Origin: Ulva prolifera
Taxonomy: Eukaryota; Chlorophyta; Ulvophyceae; Ulvales; Ulvaceae
NCBI GenBank assembly: GCA_023078555.1
Contig: CM041198.1
Location: 11,909,874 to 11,973,873 of the forward strand
Reading direction: 5' to 3'
DNA: 64,000 nucleotides
In this document: positions 1-12,300 of the stretch, in pieces
Layout of the letters: every line of letters begins with the position of its first letter
Numbering within the stretch: position 1 is the stretch's first letter
Notes under the pieces: generated by a model
Databases searched by the model: none
What the model saw: only the letters and a program-made list of their open reading frames with translations
Told to the model about the DNA's origin: nothing
Position numbers and translations under genes: made by a program

Positions 1-3000
1 CCATGTGGGCGCTCTTGAAGTCGATGCACAGGACATGGGCGAGGCACGGGAAACGGGCGCAGATGTGGGCCGTGCACCGCCGCAGCATTTCCAGCACCGC
101 CGGCGACGCTGCTTGCAGGCTTGGTTGCGGGCTGTCGACAAGATCCTCCAGAGCAGCAACCGCGATAGACAGCACCTGCACCTACTCCCACCAGTGCACC
201 GCCTGCCTCCGGCCGGGAGCACCGCAACAGTGCATGCGACAGCGCTCTAACCTTTCGATCCATACACCTCCCTGCAGGGATACGTCCTCTGGGGCCAGCC
301 GTCCCAGAAATACCCCAGGCAGTCTACGTCGGAAGCATATAGCACGGGTCTGCATCCCGCGTCACTGCGGAGAATGCCTGTGCCTATTCGCACGGCTCCA
401 TCAAACATGCACTCTCAGCTTAAGCGCAGACACAGCTGCTTGTCACGCTGCGCATGCTGCATGGTGGCACGAGCGGGCGCACCTGGTCCAGCCACCGCAG
501 CGGGCGCGATGCCTGCAGCATCACATACACGCAGCGGCCTTCGTCAGCGCCATGGCCGCCGTCCCGGCTGGGCGCCTCATACAGGTCCTGTGACTGCCCA
601 TGGTGCGGTGCGGGGGCCTCAAACACGATGAGCGTGCCGTTCGAGGGGTACACCACGCCCCCCCGCCGCAGCTCCGGTTCCAGCTGCAACACCACAGACT
701 GGGCTTCCTGGCACCGCTGCCGGGCCTCTCGCACGGGCAGACTTGCTAGCTTGTCAAGCCCGGATGCGAGCCACGGCGGCAGGGGCGCCTGCGGCGTTGG
801 ATGTGCGGCCGCCCAGTACTGTGCGTAGCTATCCTCTTCAGAGTCACCAGCCGGTGCCGCCTCTTCAGGCGTATCCTGCAGGCACATCCGACGCCCATGG
901 TGCGACATCAACGCTCCACCATGCAGCCCCGGGCCCCCGGCCCCGCCACGGTGACCGTGCCCCTCAAGTGCGCCGTAAAGCAACAGGCGGCCACAACACC
1001 GTGAACCAACCGGAAAAGCAACAGATCGGGGAGACGGGCACGTAATGCAAGCGCAACGTCGGCCATCAGACATGCTACTAAACGTGGAAACGACATTCCA
1101 GCATGCAGTCGACCCGCCGGCGCGATCCACCATGGATGCCCAGGCAGCAGCACTTCATGCAGGAGCGCACATGTACCAGCTGCGAGCCTGCTGCCACGCC
1201 GGTATCAGCAGGGTCATCATCAGCAGCAGCTACACCTGCCGGCAACGCAAATACCGCCCCTGTCGCGTCAACTTCACCTGTTCCAGCCGATAGAGGGTCT
1301 GGTAGTGGCGCCGGGCCGAGGTCGGGGCTGACTGGGCCGCTCTCAGTGTGTGGCCCATGCGGCTCGGGCTCTTGCGCTGCCTCCAGCAAGGGAGCCACCA
1401 TGCTGCCGCCTGTCTCGTGCCCACCCGAGTCATCACCTTCACCCCCGCCTGGGACGGCTCCGTCACCGGCAGCCGGGACCTCCGACCCTGGTGCTGCAGC
1501 GCTCTCATCTGCGGAGAGCGCACCGCCCGCCCCGTGGCCGCCACCCGCAGCAGGCTCTGGGCCCTGACTCGCTGCACCATGCCGTTCGGCTGCGCCGCCA
1601 CCTGCCCCGGACCCCGAGACTCCAGCGCCGCACGGTGCCGACACCTCATCCTGGGCTGAGCTGTCCAGACCGGACTCAGCGGCCGGCTGCTGCAGCAGAT
1701 CAGCCGAGTGCGCACCGACGGCAGCCAAAGGGCTGCTGGGGGCAGACGTCAGCCCATCGGCGGGGCTATCATCTGCCTCTTCCTCAGCCGCTGCATCCGC
1801 TTCGGCAGCATCCGCAGCAGCATCCCTGCCTGCCGGCGGGTCGGCAGCAGTGCCATCCCCCCCTCCACCGGCAGCAGTGTCTTCGTCTGCCTCATCTGCA
1901 TCTGCTGCTGTGCCGGCTTGGTCACCAGCAGCAGCACCATCATCGCCATCGTCAGCCGCCGCGCACACTTCATCCACATCCGCATCCACTGCGGCACCGC
2001 CATCAGCCACGCCGTGCTCTTCATCGTCAGTGGCGGCTACCTCGTCCGCACCCTCAACCGCTGCGTCTTCCCCGGCCACCAGGCACTCATCAGCACCGCT
2101 CTGCAGCGCTCTATCAGTCCCCGCTTCTTCACCCGCCCCCGTGTCTGCGAGTGTCTTTGCTGTGTCTGTTGGTGAAGCCTCGGCTGCTTCGTTGCCGGGG
2201 TCTTCAGTTGCCGCATCCGCTGGAACGCCTGTAGCCGCCTGCTCATCCTCTGGCTCCTCCATGTCGGTGTCGCCACCTGACTCCATGCGCTCATCAGCAG
2301 CCTCCGCGGCTCCTGCGTCCTCCGTGTGGGGACTGCGCTCTTCCGGCGCCTCGTCAGCTGCGGTAGCAGCAGTGCCGGAGCCAGCCGCCTCCTCCGCGGC
2401 TGCGGCTGAGTCCATGGAGGCGCCCGTTGGCCCTGCGCCGTCCGCCAAAACCGCACTCAAAGCAGCCGCGTCAAGCGGCACACCGGCGCATGCATCTGCG
2501 CCTGCGGGGTCTGCCATGACCTCGTCACGTTGCTGGGCACATGCGTCACCCTCGGGCTCGCGTAGCGGCGCACCAGCTCCATCGGCCGCAGCATCGACAT
2601 CAGTGCCCTCCGCGTCGCTGCCAGCGTCAGGGAGGATGCCTGCAGCTCGCGCCGCGCGTGCAGCGGCGACCACCTCTGGGCTTGGTCCGGCGGGCGGGGC
2701 CTGTGCATGTGCATGCACCCGCCGCGCCCGCTGCAGCAGCTGCTGCCGCGCCTCCTCTGCTGCAGGGCCGGTGTTGCCTGTGTCCGCGTCGGACTCGGCG
2801 CCGGTGCCGTCGTCTTCCGGCAGATCCAGCCGCACCACCGCCGCGCGGCCGCTGCGTATGTCTGCACAGCAAACGCCTGGCAAGGTGTCAAACAGGGCCG
2901 CTGCTTCCGACCAGAGGTCGTCGCGGGACGGTGGGATCTGGCGCTCTGCGATGCGATGGCGAAATGCGCATGCACTCCAGTCTGCACCGTACTCTGTAGC

Positions 3001-4637
3001 CCTGCAGCACCCAACCACGCTCATGTCGAGCCCTGGTCACGCATGATGCTGGACAACATGCCAGGGCTGCGATGCTCACCGAGGACAACAAGCAGCAACA
3101 CAGGCGCATGCAGCTGTTGTGAATCACCCCCTCACCCGGCTTGCATGCATCAACCTGTCCATCCCCGCTCGCATGGGCATGTGCAACGAGTCTGACTGCA
3201 GCATCAGAGCCAGTGACACAGCACCACGATCAGCGAGGGGCTGGGGGCGGTGCACACATGAGTGCCTTGAGCGTCTTGCGCTCGAGGTCTGGTATCGCCT
3301 TGATGGCTGCTACAGACCCTGCTGGGCTCTGCCTTGCCTCCGATGTGATGACGGCGGTGATGACTGAATTGACAGCCTCTTGCCACAGAGGCCCAGCATT
3401 AGCCTCTCGCTCCATGTACCGCATATTCAGCCTCAGGCTCATGCGCACACGGTGCGTGCGGATGTGGCGAATGGCTGCGTCAGAATCGAGCTCGCGTACT
3501 GTTGCCTGCAGGCCGTCAGCAGCCGTGCACCACTGCGCCTGCAGCTGCGGCAGTGAGTCCAGCATGCGCGAGGTGAAGATCTCAATCACTTCGATACGGT
3601 CCGACTTGCTGAGGCCAACTAATGGATTACCGAATCTGCGCATCGACATGGCACGTCACAGGATGCAGAGGTCATACTTGTGGCCAAAATCAAGCAACAC
3701 AGGCACAGGAACATGCTAACATGCAGTTGTATGCAACAGTGCAGTCAGGGCACCACAGGCACTTCGTCTGCACACAGTCACTGGACGCGTCGACATCTTG
3801 CTGTGCGAGTGAGAAACCGTTTCTGAACAACATCAATCTGGGTCAGGACATACGATAGCATAGGCACACGCATTGCCTGCATTGCAGTGAGCAGAGCTTC
3901 CTGCTTTGATTCAAACTCATCACCGTCTTTGATGGGATCTGGCAAATCGTCCTCAATGAAGTCATCTGAATCCTGCATGTCGTACTCTTCGCCGTCAAGG
4001 AGTGACGCGGACGTGTCAGAATCTGTATCAGGCTGCACGTCTTGCTGCTCTTCCTGCGTCCCATCTTGCGCTCCATCTTTGTCCTCCTGATCACCTCCTG
4101 GGAGCGTCACGCGTGGAGTCTCTGCAATGCATGCTATGGGTTGAAAGACATCCTCAACAGGTAGCAGATTCGATTCGTTGTGTTTGGGTTGTCCTGGTTG
4201 GGCACACCTTCACCGCTGGCTGCACTGCCAGATTCTGCATCTGCTGCAGTGTGATCGTCTCCATCTTCACCGTTTTCATCCAGTGTATCGTGATCTAATG
4301 CCTGCCAGGCATCTGCACAGAGCGGCATGTGACACGAACGGGATCGAGAGTCATTGCCAGGTGTCAGATGCAACGACGCCGCACCAAGTACAGCTTTCAG
4401 AGCTTCATTCTCTTCCCGCAGCCCCTGAATTAGCTCTGCATGAGCTCCTGTAAGCTTCAATACTTCATCAAGTTTGCCCTCAAGAGCTTTGCAGCGCTGT
4501 TCAAGCTCTACGTTCTGATCCTGTAGATGTCCTATCTGCTTGGCGATTTTGTCTTGTGAGCCCTCTTGAGCATCGCCCGGCATTCCATCCATTAGTGCGG
4601 TATGCTCTGTCCTAATGGCCACCATGTCGCGCTCCAT
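1..4637 (-). CDS. Large acidic, Ala-rich coiled-coil protein, 3' end outside window
   Basis: I do not recognise the family. Six exons join in phase on the minus strand: 4637-4208, 4121-3818, 3635-3258, 3001-1177, 875-483 and 175 to beyond base 1, giving at least 1168 residues. Introns have GTGTGC, GTTTCT, GTGTGC, GTACAT and GTGCGC donors and CAG acceptors. Residues about 20-90 (LQDQNVELEQ and similar) look like a coiled coil. Exon 2 is strongly acidic. Exon 3 encodes a compact, Arg-rich segment (residues about 245-370) that looks globular. About 500-600 residues of exon 4 are almost only A, D, E, G, S, T and P, so probably disordered. The last two exons regain normal composition. The start is the first in-frame ATG of the upstream exon; a further 5' exon is possible. 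The low-complexity part also makes long shadow ORFs on the other strand. Confidence 0.6.
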
Positions 4638-6939
4638 GGGATGTTCCCATCACGATCGACCCGTGTTCGGGCCGAATAGCTGTTTGGCAGTAGTCTTGAC
4701 GAGCGACATTCAATCAAGTTAACCAGCCATGTCAACAAGTCACGCAGCATACGTTTTCTACTGTACACGAAAACATCATTTCATGGCGACGAGGCCACTC
4801 AAGGCCAGCCTGCGCTCGAAGCGGAACAGGCATCACGAGGCACAGTAACGCTGGCAATCTGCGACAGCACCGATCACGAGTCACCCAACGACATAACTCC
4901 GGCAACCTGGTTGACATGATGCATGCAGCTGATCTTTCACATTTCGCAGGGAAAGCGTTGCCGCAATTTAATGCTCTTCCCTGTTTTTGGACCAGTACCT
5001 GTAAGCAGCAGACGTGTTGGGTGTGCCACCCAAAGCCACAAACGCAGCAGCGTGATCTATGTCGACGGAAAGTCCAACATGTCGTACAACCTGCATACAG
5101 TTGTGACCTCCAGTAAAACCGCATTTGACGCCCACGTGCGGGCCGAAGTCTGGCTTCGAATGTACAGCGAGATGTGCCATGCTCGAATGCAGGCAGGACA
5201 TCGCCAGGAACCGAAACACGAATTGCCGTGGGACGCGCAGGCACCGTTTTGTGTCGAAGGCATCGGAACAGAGCGCTTCACTTCGCTCACGCGTCAGCCG
5301 CTCCACACTGTACCGCCGTCTGACACTCTGGTGTGCTTTTCATGGCAAGGCGTGGCCACTACACTCACAGAACAGCAGATTCGCATGCTTGCTATTCTCG
5401 CCTCTCCAACTCTATTGCGCACCCATCCGACTAGCACGCCAAAGCCCCGCCCACCTCCCAGTGCGGTGCAGCTTGGGCCAATCCCAACGCCTCGCCCGAC
5501 CGGCCGCCACACGCGCGCACTGCTCCACTCATCGCCATGGCGGGCATCAGGTCGGTAGCAGTCATACGCCTTGGCCTGATAGTGCCACCGGAGCAAATCG
5601 CCAGCACTTGCGGTGGCCGACCAAGCCTTCAGGAGTGCTCCATGCGCCTGCTGGGACCACGGTCCAAGAGGTGGCTGGGAGCGAGCTGAAGCATGAGGAG
5701 GTCGCCCTGCGGGCGTGGTGACCAATTTGGCAATTTGTCTTCATCTTTTTGCACAACGCCTTGCTGTAAGTTGTTGACGGACGTATTGCGGATGGAGAGC
5801 ATTGAACAGTCACGACACATAGGTATCAAACCTATCCCTCCTCTTCAGAAGGTCGTGTGTTTGATTCTGCGCGCGCTTTGGGGAATCGAAACGGCCGTAC
5901 GTGAACACCTCGCTTAGCACAGGAGGAGGCCCTGTGAGTTGCGCACGGTCGTCTGAGGGGGGTTTCCAGAGGATTTGCCCCTTCGGCATATGTGGTCCGG
6001 TGAATTTGGAGTTCTCAATATCTTCAGGATACGGCTCAGTAAATTCAGAGTTACTTTACTGTTACATGGGGGGGTCACCGGATCTGCGGCCGAAGTGCAA
6101 CTGAAGCTCAGTTTGAAGCCTGTGATCAGTTGCCCATGTTGCTCTAGCGCATTCATGCGTGCTCTCTTTGTCTAGTGGATCCACTCCGGAGTCATGCCTT
6201 AAATGTCACTGCAAGCCTGCCATTTTTGGGCTGCAATGGTATATGTGGAATCAAAACGATTGAAGGCAAATCTTCAAAGATTCCTTCATGTTCAGCAAGA
6301 AGATTTGCAGGCGCTGCGATGCAGCGCAGTTACACTGTGGGACTCGCAATGTAATTCAAAGTGACGTATCCACCTGTGGCGTCACTGTGAATCGTGGGGT
6401 TGTGGGGCTGTGCATTCATTGCTTTACTTAGCTGGCCCCATCTACACGCCGTGCAGAAGGACCTGGGCTCAGAACGTTTGGGCAGCCAGCCTTCGGATGA
6501 GCATGTATATGCCCTTTACCACCACTGACTTTCGGGTGAGGCGCAGTACAGCGCTCTGATCGATTCATATTTTCAATGCTGGCCAACTCATGCATTACGC
6601 GATGGTGCACATTAGCACTCCCACACCGGCTCCAGCATCCCAAAGGGAGACAGACGACTGGCAGTGTAGCATGGCTGCCGGACCGCAGCATAATATTACC
6701 GTTTTGATCTCTAGCAAGGAGGATGACACCCTCAAGCCATGCATGCCCCTGCAGCTTTAAAGAGCATTCTTGTTACTTAAAGACATGTTTTATCGCTGCA
6801 TTGGACATTTGTCTTATTTCAATGGTGTCTAAAAGCTATCTGTCGAATCGTGATTTGACCTGGGAATGTGAACGACCGATAACGTGACCCCCTCGGAGCG
6901 GGGGGGGCACAGGGCGGGGGGGGCAGGGCAGAGGCCGCC
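4638..6939. other. Gene-poor region, no supported gene
   Basis: Several ORFs of 60-210 codons overlap here on both strands (for example 4923-5558 plus and 5725-5294 minus), but none shows a family motif and no pair of splice sites joins them into a convincing protein. Composition shifts towards AT around 5,900-6,400. The stretch lies directly upstream of a decayed retroelement, so older repeat debris is a fair guess, not a demonstrated fact. Confidence 0.4.
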
Positions 6940-8154
6940 GTGTGGCGCGGTGCAGCCGCAATCCTATCCTTGCCGCCTGAGGTCGCGGAGGCTGCAGCCG
7001 CGTCAGACAACGCGGCCATGAACCCTGAGGCGCTGCGGCTGGCTTGGCGGATGATGTCCCCCGTTCGCCATGGCGGGCATGGCCTGCCGATGCTGGCGGA
7101 CAGCATCGCTGATGCAGCTTACCTGTCGGGGGCCGGCATGGCCGAGCGTAACCTTGCCGGCCGCCCGGAGCTGCTCCTCCCTCTCCGTGGCCCCAGCCGG
7201 GGCAGTTGCAGCGCTGGCAGGGGTTGTTTGACAAATTGCACGAGCTGCTGGGTAGGAGGCCGACGCCCGTGACCTGCCGGACGCATTCCCGTCTGGCAAG
7301 CTGCTGGGGGCCCAGCGAGAGGTGGGGCGGGCGTTGGCGGACCACGCAGCCGCGATCCATCTCCAGGGCATCAGCCTCGACACGCCGGCCGGCAGGCAGG
7401 AAGCGGCGTGGATCAGGAGCGCGTCGGGCGGGCCAGCGGGAGCCTTCCTCTCCGCTCTGCCGGGTGGCCTTCTCACCATGGGCGACGACATGTTGACCGT
7501 GGCGGTGTGGCACCGCCTGCGGGTTCGCGTCCCGATGGACCCCCCCCCCCTCCCCCACCTCCGTGCAAATTTGTTGCAAGTGTTGCCGTCGAGCCGGACC
7601 ATGCCATGGTCTGCAAGAAGGTGGCAAAGGAGACCCAGATGCGCCATGATAACCTGGCTCGTGCCTTGCGCCTGGCCGCCTCTTACGCCGGACTGCAGGC
7701 TGCACTGGAGCCGCTCTACCGTACCCTTGCTTGGGGCGCGGGTCGGGGAGCAGAATCATCGCGGGGACATCGTCGTGGTCGTGTGTGGCAGAGCCGCGGC
7801 TGGAGATGGCTGCCGTGGACGTGGTCACGCGTGAGCCGGCGGCCTCGTATGTGGCCGCTGCGGCACGCGTGACGGGTGCGACAGCGGAGTGGACGAAGAA
7901 CAGGAAGCGGGTCCGCTTCAGGCAGGATGTGCCTGATCATGCAGCTTTGTGGTTTGTTCCGTTTGCCGTCGAGTCGTGTGGCTTCATGGGCAAGGCTGCC
8001 GTGCGATTCGTCGGCCAGTACAAAGTTGGGGGATGTGGCTGCTGCTAGTGGGCGCATTTCCAAAGGCGCGTTTGTCCAGTGGGCGCTGCGGTTATTGTGT
8101 GTGTCGTTGCAGCGGGGCAATGCGGAGATGTATGATAGCCAGTGCTCTACATGA
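6940..8154 (+). mobile_element. Decayed retroelement fragment (C-terminal region downstream of reverse transcriptase)
   Basis: Pieces of one protein can be followed on the plus strand only by changing frame repeatedly: frame of 6940-7272 (residues AYLSGAGMAERNL), frame of 7206, frame of 7322-7834 (GRALADHAAAIHLQG), frame of 7408 (a C...HAMVCKK...RH knuckle-like stretch at about 7560-7650) and frame of 7731-8048 (WFVPFAVESCGFMGKAA). This order resembles the region after the reverse transcriptase in some LINE-like elements of algae and protists: an Ala-rich helical part, a Cys/His knuckle, then a nuclease-like end. I see no reverse transcriptase core, no start and no intact frame, so this is a truncated, frameshifted relic. 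GC content is higher than in the flanks. Family assignment is from memory of pattern and should be treated as tentative. Confidence 0.5.
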
Positions 8155-8159
8155 CCATT

Positions 8160-8510
8160 TTTTGGCGGGGGAATTTCCCGCTGAAATGTTCGAATTTCAG
8201 AGGTGTTACCCCTCTGAGACTTGTCGGTTTCTGAGGGCCAGCCCGCTGTAATGCTGTGATTCCAGAGGGATGCCAAAATACTTTTTGCTCGCTCCGCTGT
8301 TACTTTGTTCGCTCAGGCCACGCTGTCTGAACATCCCGTTCGCTTCGCTCGCGTGGTACATTTTCCAGCGGGCAAGCCCGCTGCTACACCCAGATGTCAG
8401 CGGGCGCAGCTGACATCTGCTTTATCAGCCCGTTTTCAGCGGGCGAAACCGCTGCCTCAAGCTCGCCCGTGGAGGGATTTTCCGACTAGAGCTTTGTTTC
8501 AGCGGGAATC
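8160..8510. repeat. Cluster of CAGCGGG/CCCGCTG palindromes with hairpins
   Basis: The heptamer CAGCGGG or its complement, sometimes truncated, occurs about nine times in 350 bp in both orientations. Two perfect hairpins are plain: 8366-8383 (8-bp stem, AA loop) and 8391-8419 (11-bp stem, 7-base loop). A longer inverted pair lies between about 8167-8187 and 8497-8515. The cluster begins where the retroelement coding remnant ends, so it may be that element's 3' region or a separate non-autonomous repeat. Confidence 0.55.
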
Positions 8511-9397
8511 CCGGCGGGATGTTGAGCTCTGGATGTATCGGAAGTCGGGGCTTGTCATCCCGCGTGAGCAAGGACTGGCTGCGGTGTGATGCGGGCCTGG
8601 AGGACGCGATCCTGCCGGACTGAGGTGTGGGCGCGATTGCAGTGTGATGTGTGTATGTTGCTGTTAATTCGGATGAGCTTCTTTTTTGGTGTTTGTCTTT
8701 CCCCCGTTTACTCTTTTGTAACATTGCCCGGTCACGAGACCGAGGTCACGGCGTCCTCTGACGAAGGATCCATCGCGAGACACCACAGGACATCATACAG
8801 CACCGAGGGCATATAAGATGAAGTATAAGAGTGTTTTTGAAGGTTCTTAAAGCGACTTCTGTAGAAAAGGAGCAATCCGTATTCGCTGCAGCTTAAGGAA
8901 CGCAAGACCGCACTAGGAACGCCGAGACAAGGCCCGGCAGATAGATCAAGATCTCGTCACAAGAGATAATCAGAACAAGATGTTCTCGCAAATCGATCCC
9001 AGCTGCAAGCGCGTCGAGTCTGGCTGACATGGCTGGCTGGTTCAACTGTGCCGTGGCGTGCTTGATGTGTACACGTGGCCGGTGATTAATCACGAACGCG
9101 CTACCACTCGTGCACGCATGCATGGTTCATCGTGTTGTGGCATAGACGTACTTGAAACACGCCGTGGCCACAGCTGTCGCGCCGGTGCCTATGGTGGCAA
9201 CGCATGCAAATTACAGTGGCCACACAACGATGAACATTGCGGGGTGATCGTTGGGCGTTGATGCGACTAGCGGCACGTCGTCAATGCCGCGGCGTATCGC
9301 TGCCCTGTTTCGAATGCCTCCATGAAAGCGACTCTGCAGACCATAGCAAGCGTGACAAGAAGTTTTTGTCCACACAAGAGCAATACAGTCTTGCAGC
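8511..9397. other. Intergenic, upstream of SOQ1
   Basis: No ORF here has a recognisable motif. The stretch should contain the promoter and 5' UTR of the SOQ1-like gene that begins at 9398 or 9476. I could not pick a TATA box or initiator with any confidence. Confidence 0.4.
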
Positions 9398-12300
9398 ATG
9401 CACCGGCAGGTCCAATTGAAGCTTCGATCAGCGCCTTGCTCCAGGCGAACTTTCCTCCGCGGCCGGGATTGCAAGATGAGCGCACGTAAAGTCGAGGCTG
9501 TCATTTTTGACATGGATGGTGTCCTTACCAACACCATGCCCGTCTCAATCAAGTGCGTATACACGCTTCTTGAAGCGCAGTGCTGAAAGGCCTCATTTTC
9601 TCGGCCCGCTTTGTATTCGCTTTCAATATAATCATCATTGCGTGGGAGATCGGATTCACTCTCCATTTAAGCAGCCCCGAAATTGCTCTGTAGCCTATCG
9701 CGTGCGATGCAGATGTGGTGCAGGATTCCTGTGCACGGTGAGGAACGCTGTGAGCTGAACGCAGCGATCTCCTCCAATCGGTCTTTCACTGATCCAAATT
9801 TTGCAGGGCTGCACAGAATATGTACAAGAAGCTGTATGACGCAGATGTGTCGGAGGAAGTATTGAAAGAGGCTGCTGGAACAGCCGAGGTGTGCTGTTGC
9901 CAAGCAGGATCTAGCTGCATGCTCATCGAACTCTGCACACTTTCACGCACTCACCCTCGAATTTACTGCAGGATAATTTTATTTCTGCGCCAGCTGAGAA
10001 AGTAGGAGTCTCAGACTTCCAGATGGACGATGCAAGAAGCACCTACTTTGAGGAGCTGGGAGCACTGGTCGAGTCCAATTCTGATGACATCGCTTTCGAT
10101 GGAGGTTCAGCGCTCGTGAAGTCTCTGCTTGAGCGTAAGATCAAAATAGCTGTTGCATCCAGTGCTCCGCTGAAGAAGGTGGAGATGAGCCTGAAAGCCG
10201 CTGGCATCAACATTGATGACTTTGGAGCTGTTTGCTGCGAGGACACATTTTGTGGACCCCTCAAGCCCGAGCCTGATGTATTTCTGAAGGCTGCAGAAGA
10301 CCTTGGTGTCAAGCCTGCCAATGCAGTGGTAATAGAAGATGCGGACATTGGAGTTCAGGCCGCCAGAAAAGGAGGTAAACTTCCCCACTCGTGGCGTTTC
10401 TGCTCACATATGTATGCAACGAGATGTACACGATTCATCTTTCTTGTATGTTTGGGTACACAGTACATCGGGAGTATGGTCACATTGAATACAGCCTTAG
10501 GCCCAATCCAATGTGCAGGATTCCTAGTGGTCGGGCTGCTGACCACCAAGGACAAGGAAACGATCGAAAAGGAAGGTCCAGATGCGATCTACGAGGACAT
10601 CTCCAAACTTGATGCTGATTCCCTGCTGAACCTGGAGACTAAGCGTGACCTTGCGTCGGCGCAGGTAGAGTAGCTTCTTCTCCTTCGAATGAGAGTTGGA
10701 GGTTTCTGTTATTGTTTGCTTGGCGCTGACGGCCATGATGATTTCTTTTCAGTGTTTTTTGCCAGCCGTATTTTGCAGGTGGCTGTCCATGCTGTGTACA
10801 ACATGCAGATGAGCATGAGGCTTGTTCGTGCCATGCCTAGCATTGCACACGAGCCGGGAAGTTTCGTTGAGGAGCATCGACAGTCCTGTGTCTGTGCTAG
10901 CTTGCGGTATACTTGCCGTTGCAACTAGATTTCGTTCATGAGCTGTTTGCCGAAGTGGAAGTGGACGATAGCAACCACATCATGATCCAGTAATGTGAAA
11001 GAAGCTGCTATGACAGCAATATATGAAAACACCCACATACAACCAAATATTATGGTCTTGTGATGGTGTGTATGTTCTCTAAACGGCCATGGTAACTCGG
11101 CTTTGCACAAGTTGCAGTCCATCACAATCAGACTGTGTGTCGCTAATTAGCCTTCGTGGTGCAACTTTCCCTGCGCAAATTCAATCTTTACTGTGAGTCT
11201 GCAAGAGTTCTGCATCAACCCGCACTTGCCGACCACGCCGTCCGTCAGAAAAGCAGCGACGTATCTCACGTGGTATGGTATTCACATCACGAAACAGCTC
11301 ACACAATCCGTCTCAGTGTGGTTTCCTGCCAGCGAGACGTGTACCACACCTGAGCTCAGCTGAGGTCCGCCGGTGCATTGCGAGAGAGTGGTAAACACGG
11401 CGATATGAGGGCTCGCCGCGAGATTGCACCTCAGCGGCGCAACGCGTGCCCACACTGCACAAGGATGTGCGTGTGGTGTGACCCTGAACAGATGTAGCCA
11501 CCCTGTTTGCAGTTTGGTCTTCTCAGTTCACGATGCTCGACTGCTGCTCCAGGGTGAGGCAACTCCGCGAGTAGATGCCGCCCCGACACCATGGCTGAAC
11601 GAGTTGGTGCCGCTTCCGGGTGGATACAAGACAACTCGCAGGGATGTGCTCAAGCTGCTACCACTTGCTGGTGGCTTTGGCTCCATTGCAGTTGCTCTGG
11701 CCAACCTCAAGGTGTGCGCCCGATCCTGCCATGCGCTGCTTGCTTCTGCCCAACACCAGGCACGCCTCCTTGTCTCTGCCCTGGCATCACATGCCACACC
11801 ATACCAGCACTCCAGAGCCTCATGTCCCCAACAGAGCAGTACAATGCTCCCTGCATCGACCCCATACTGCATATGCTATGCACCGATCGCCGCATCATTC
11901 TGCGCGCATGGGGCTAGTCCCTGCTGCATGAATGCATAGCTGGTCCACCACCAAACATCCGCCAATGCTGCCACGTGTTGACCGGAGATCTGCTGCCGAC
12001 AGAGGGACCCGGCGGCGAGAGTCTGGCTCAAGAGGTCTGCGTGGGTGCTGCAGCTCGGCATCATCGCATACCTCGTGCAAAGCTTTGCCTACCTCTCCAA
12101 GGTACGCCTCCTCTCAACACCACAATCCTGGCGGCCCCGTGCACTCCCGCAGCACTGCGTCCCCGCCCCTGTGGCCCCGGCCGATTGCCCCCGCACGCCG
12201 CAGGCCCTCTCGTTTGCGAGTCCCAAGGCCGTCCTCACCGCGCTCTTCCCGCGCCCGCAGCCCGCCGCGCCCGCCGCCGACTCGGCCACCGCCCGCGTCG

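Noticed and set aside
1850..3046. 398-codon plus-strand ORF rich in Ser, Ala and Pro
   Set aside because: It is the antisense shadow of the acidic Ala-rich exon; its composition is the direct complement of GCN/GAN codons and it has no splice context.
5294..5725. 143-codon minus-strand ORF and overlapping ORFs in other frames
   Set aside because: Some stretches look protein-like, but neighbouring frames look equally so and no consistent exon chain or motif emerged.
5800..5870. Possible tRNA: a CTTCAGA loop and a TTTGATTC T-loop-like string
   Set aside because: The T-arm stem does not pair and no acceptor stem could be formed, so a tRNA (including tRNA-Sec) is not supported.
6836..7828. 330-codon minus-strand ORF over the retroelement
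   Set aside because: Composition is Arg/Pro/His-rich as expected for a shadow; the plus strand gives the recognisable, though frameshifted, protein.
10689..10928. Plus-strand ORF between the HAD exon and the RRDVL exon of SOQ1
   Set aside because: Falls in the intron 10665-11552; exon 4 joins 11553 in phase and the length then matches the family without it.
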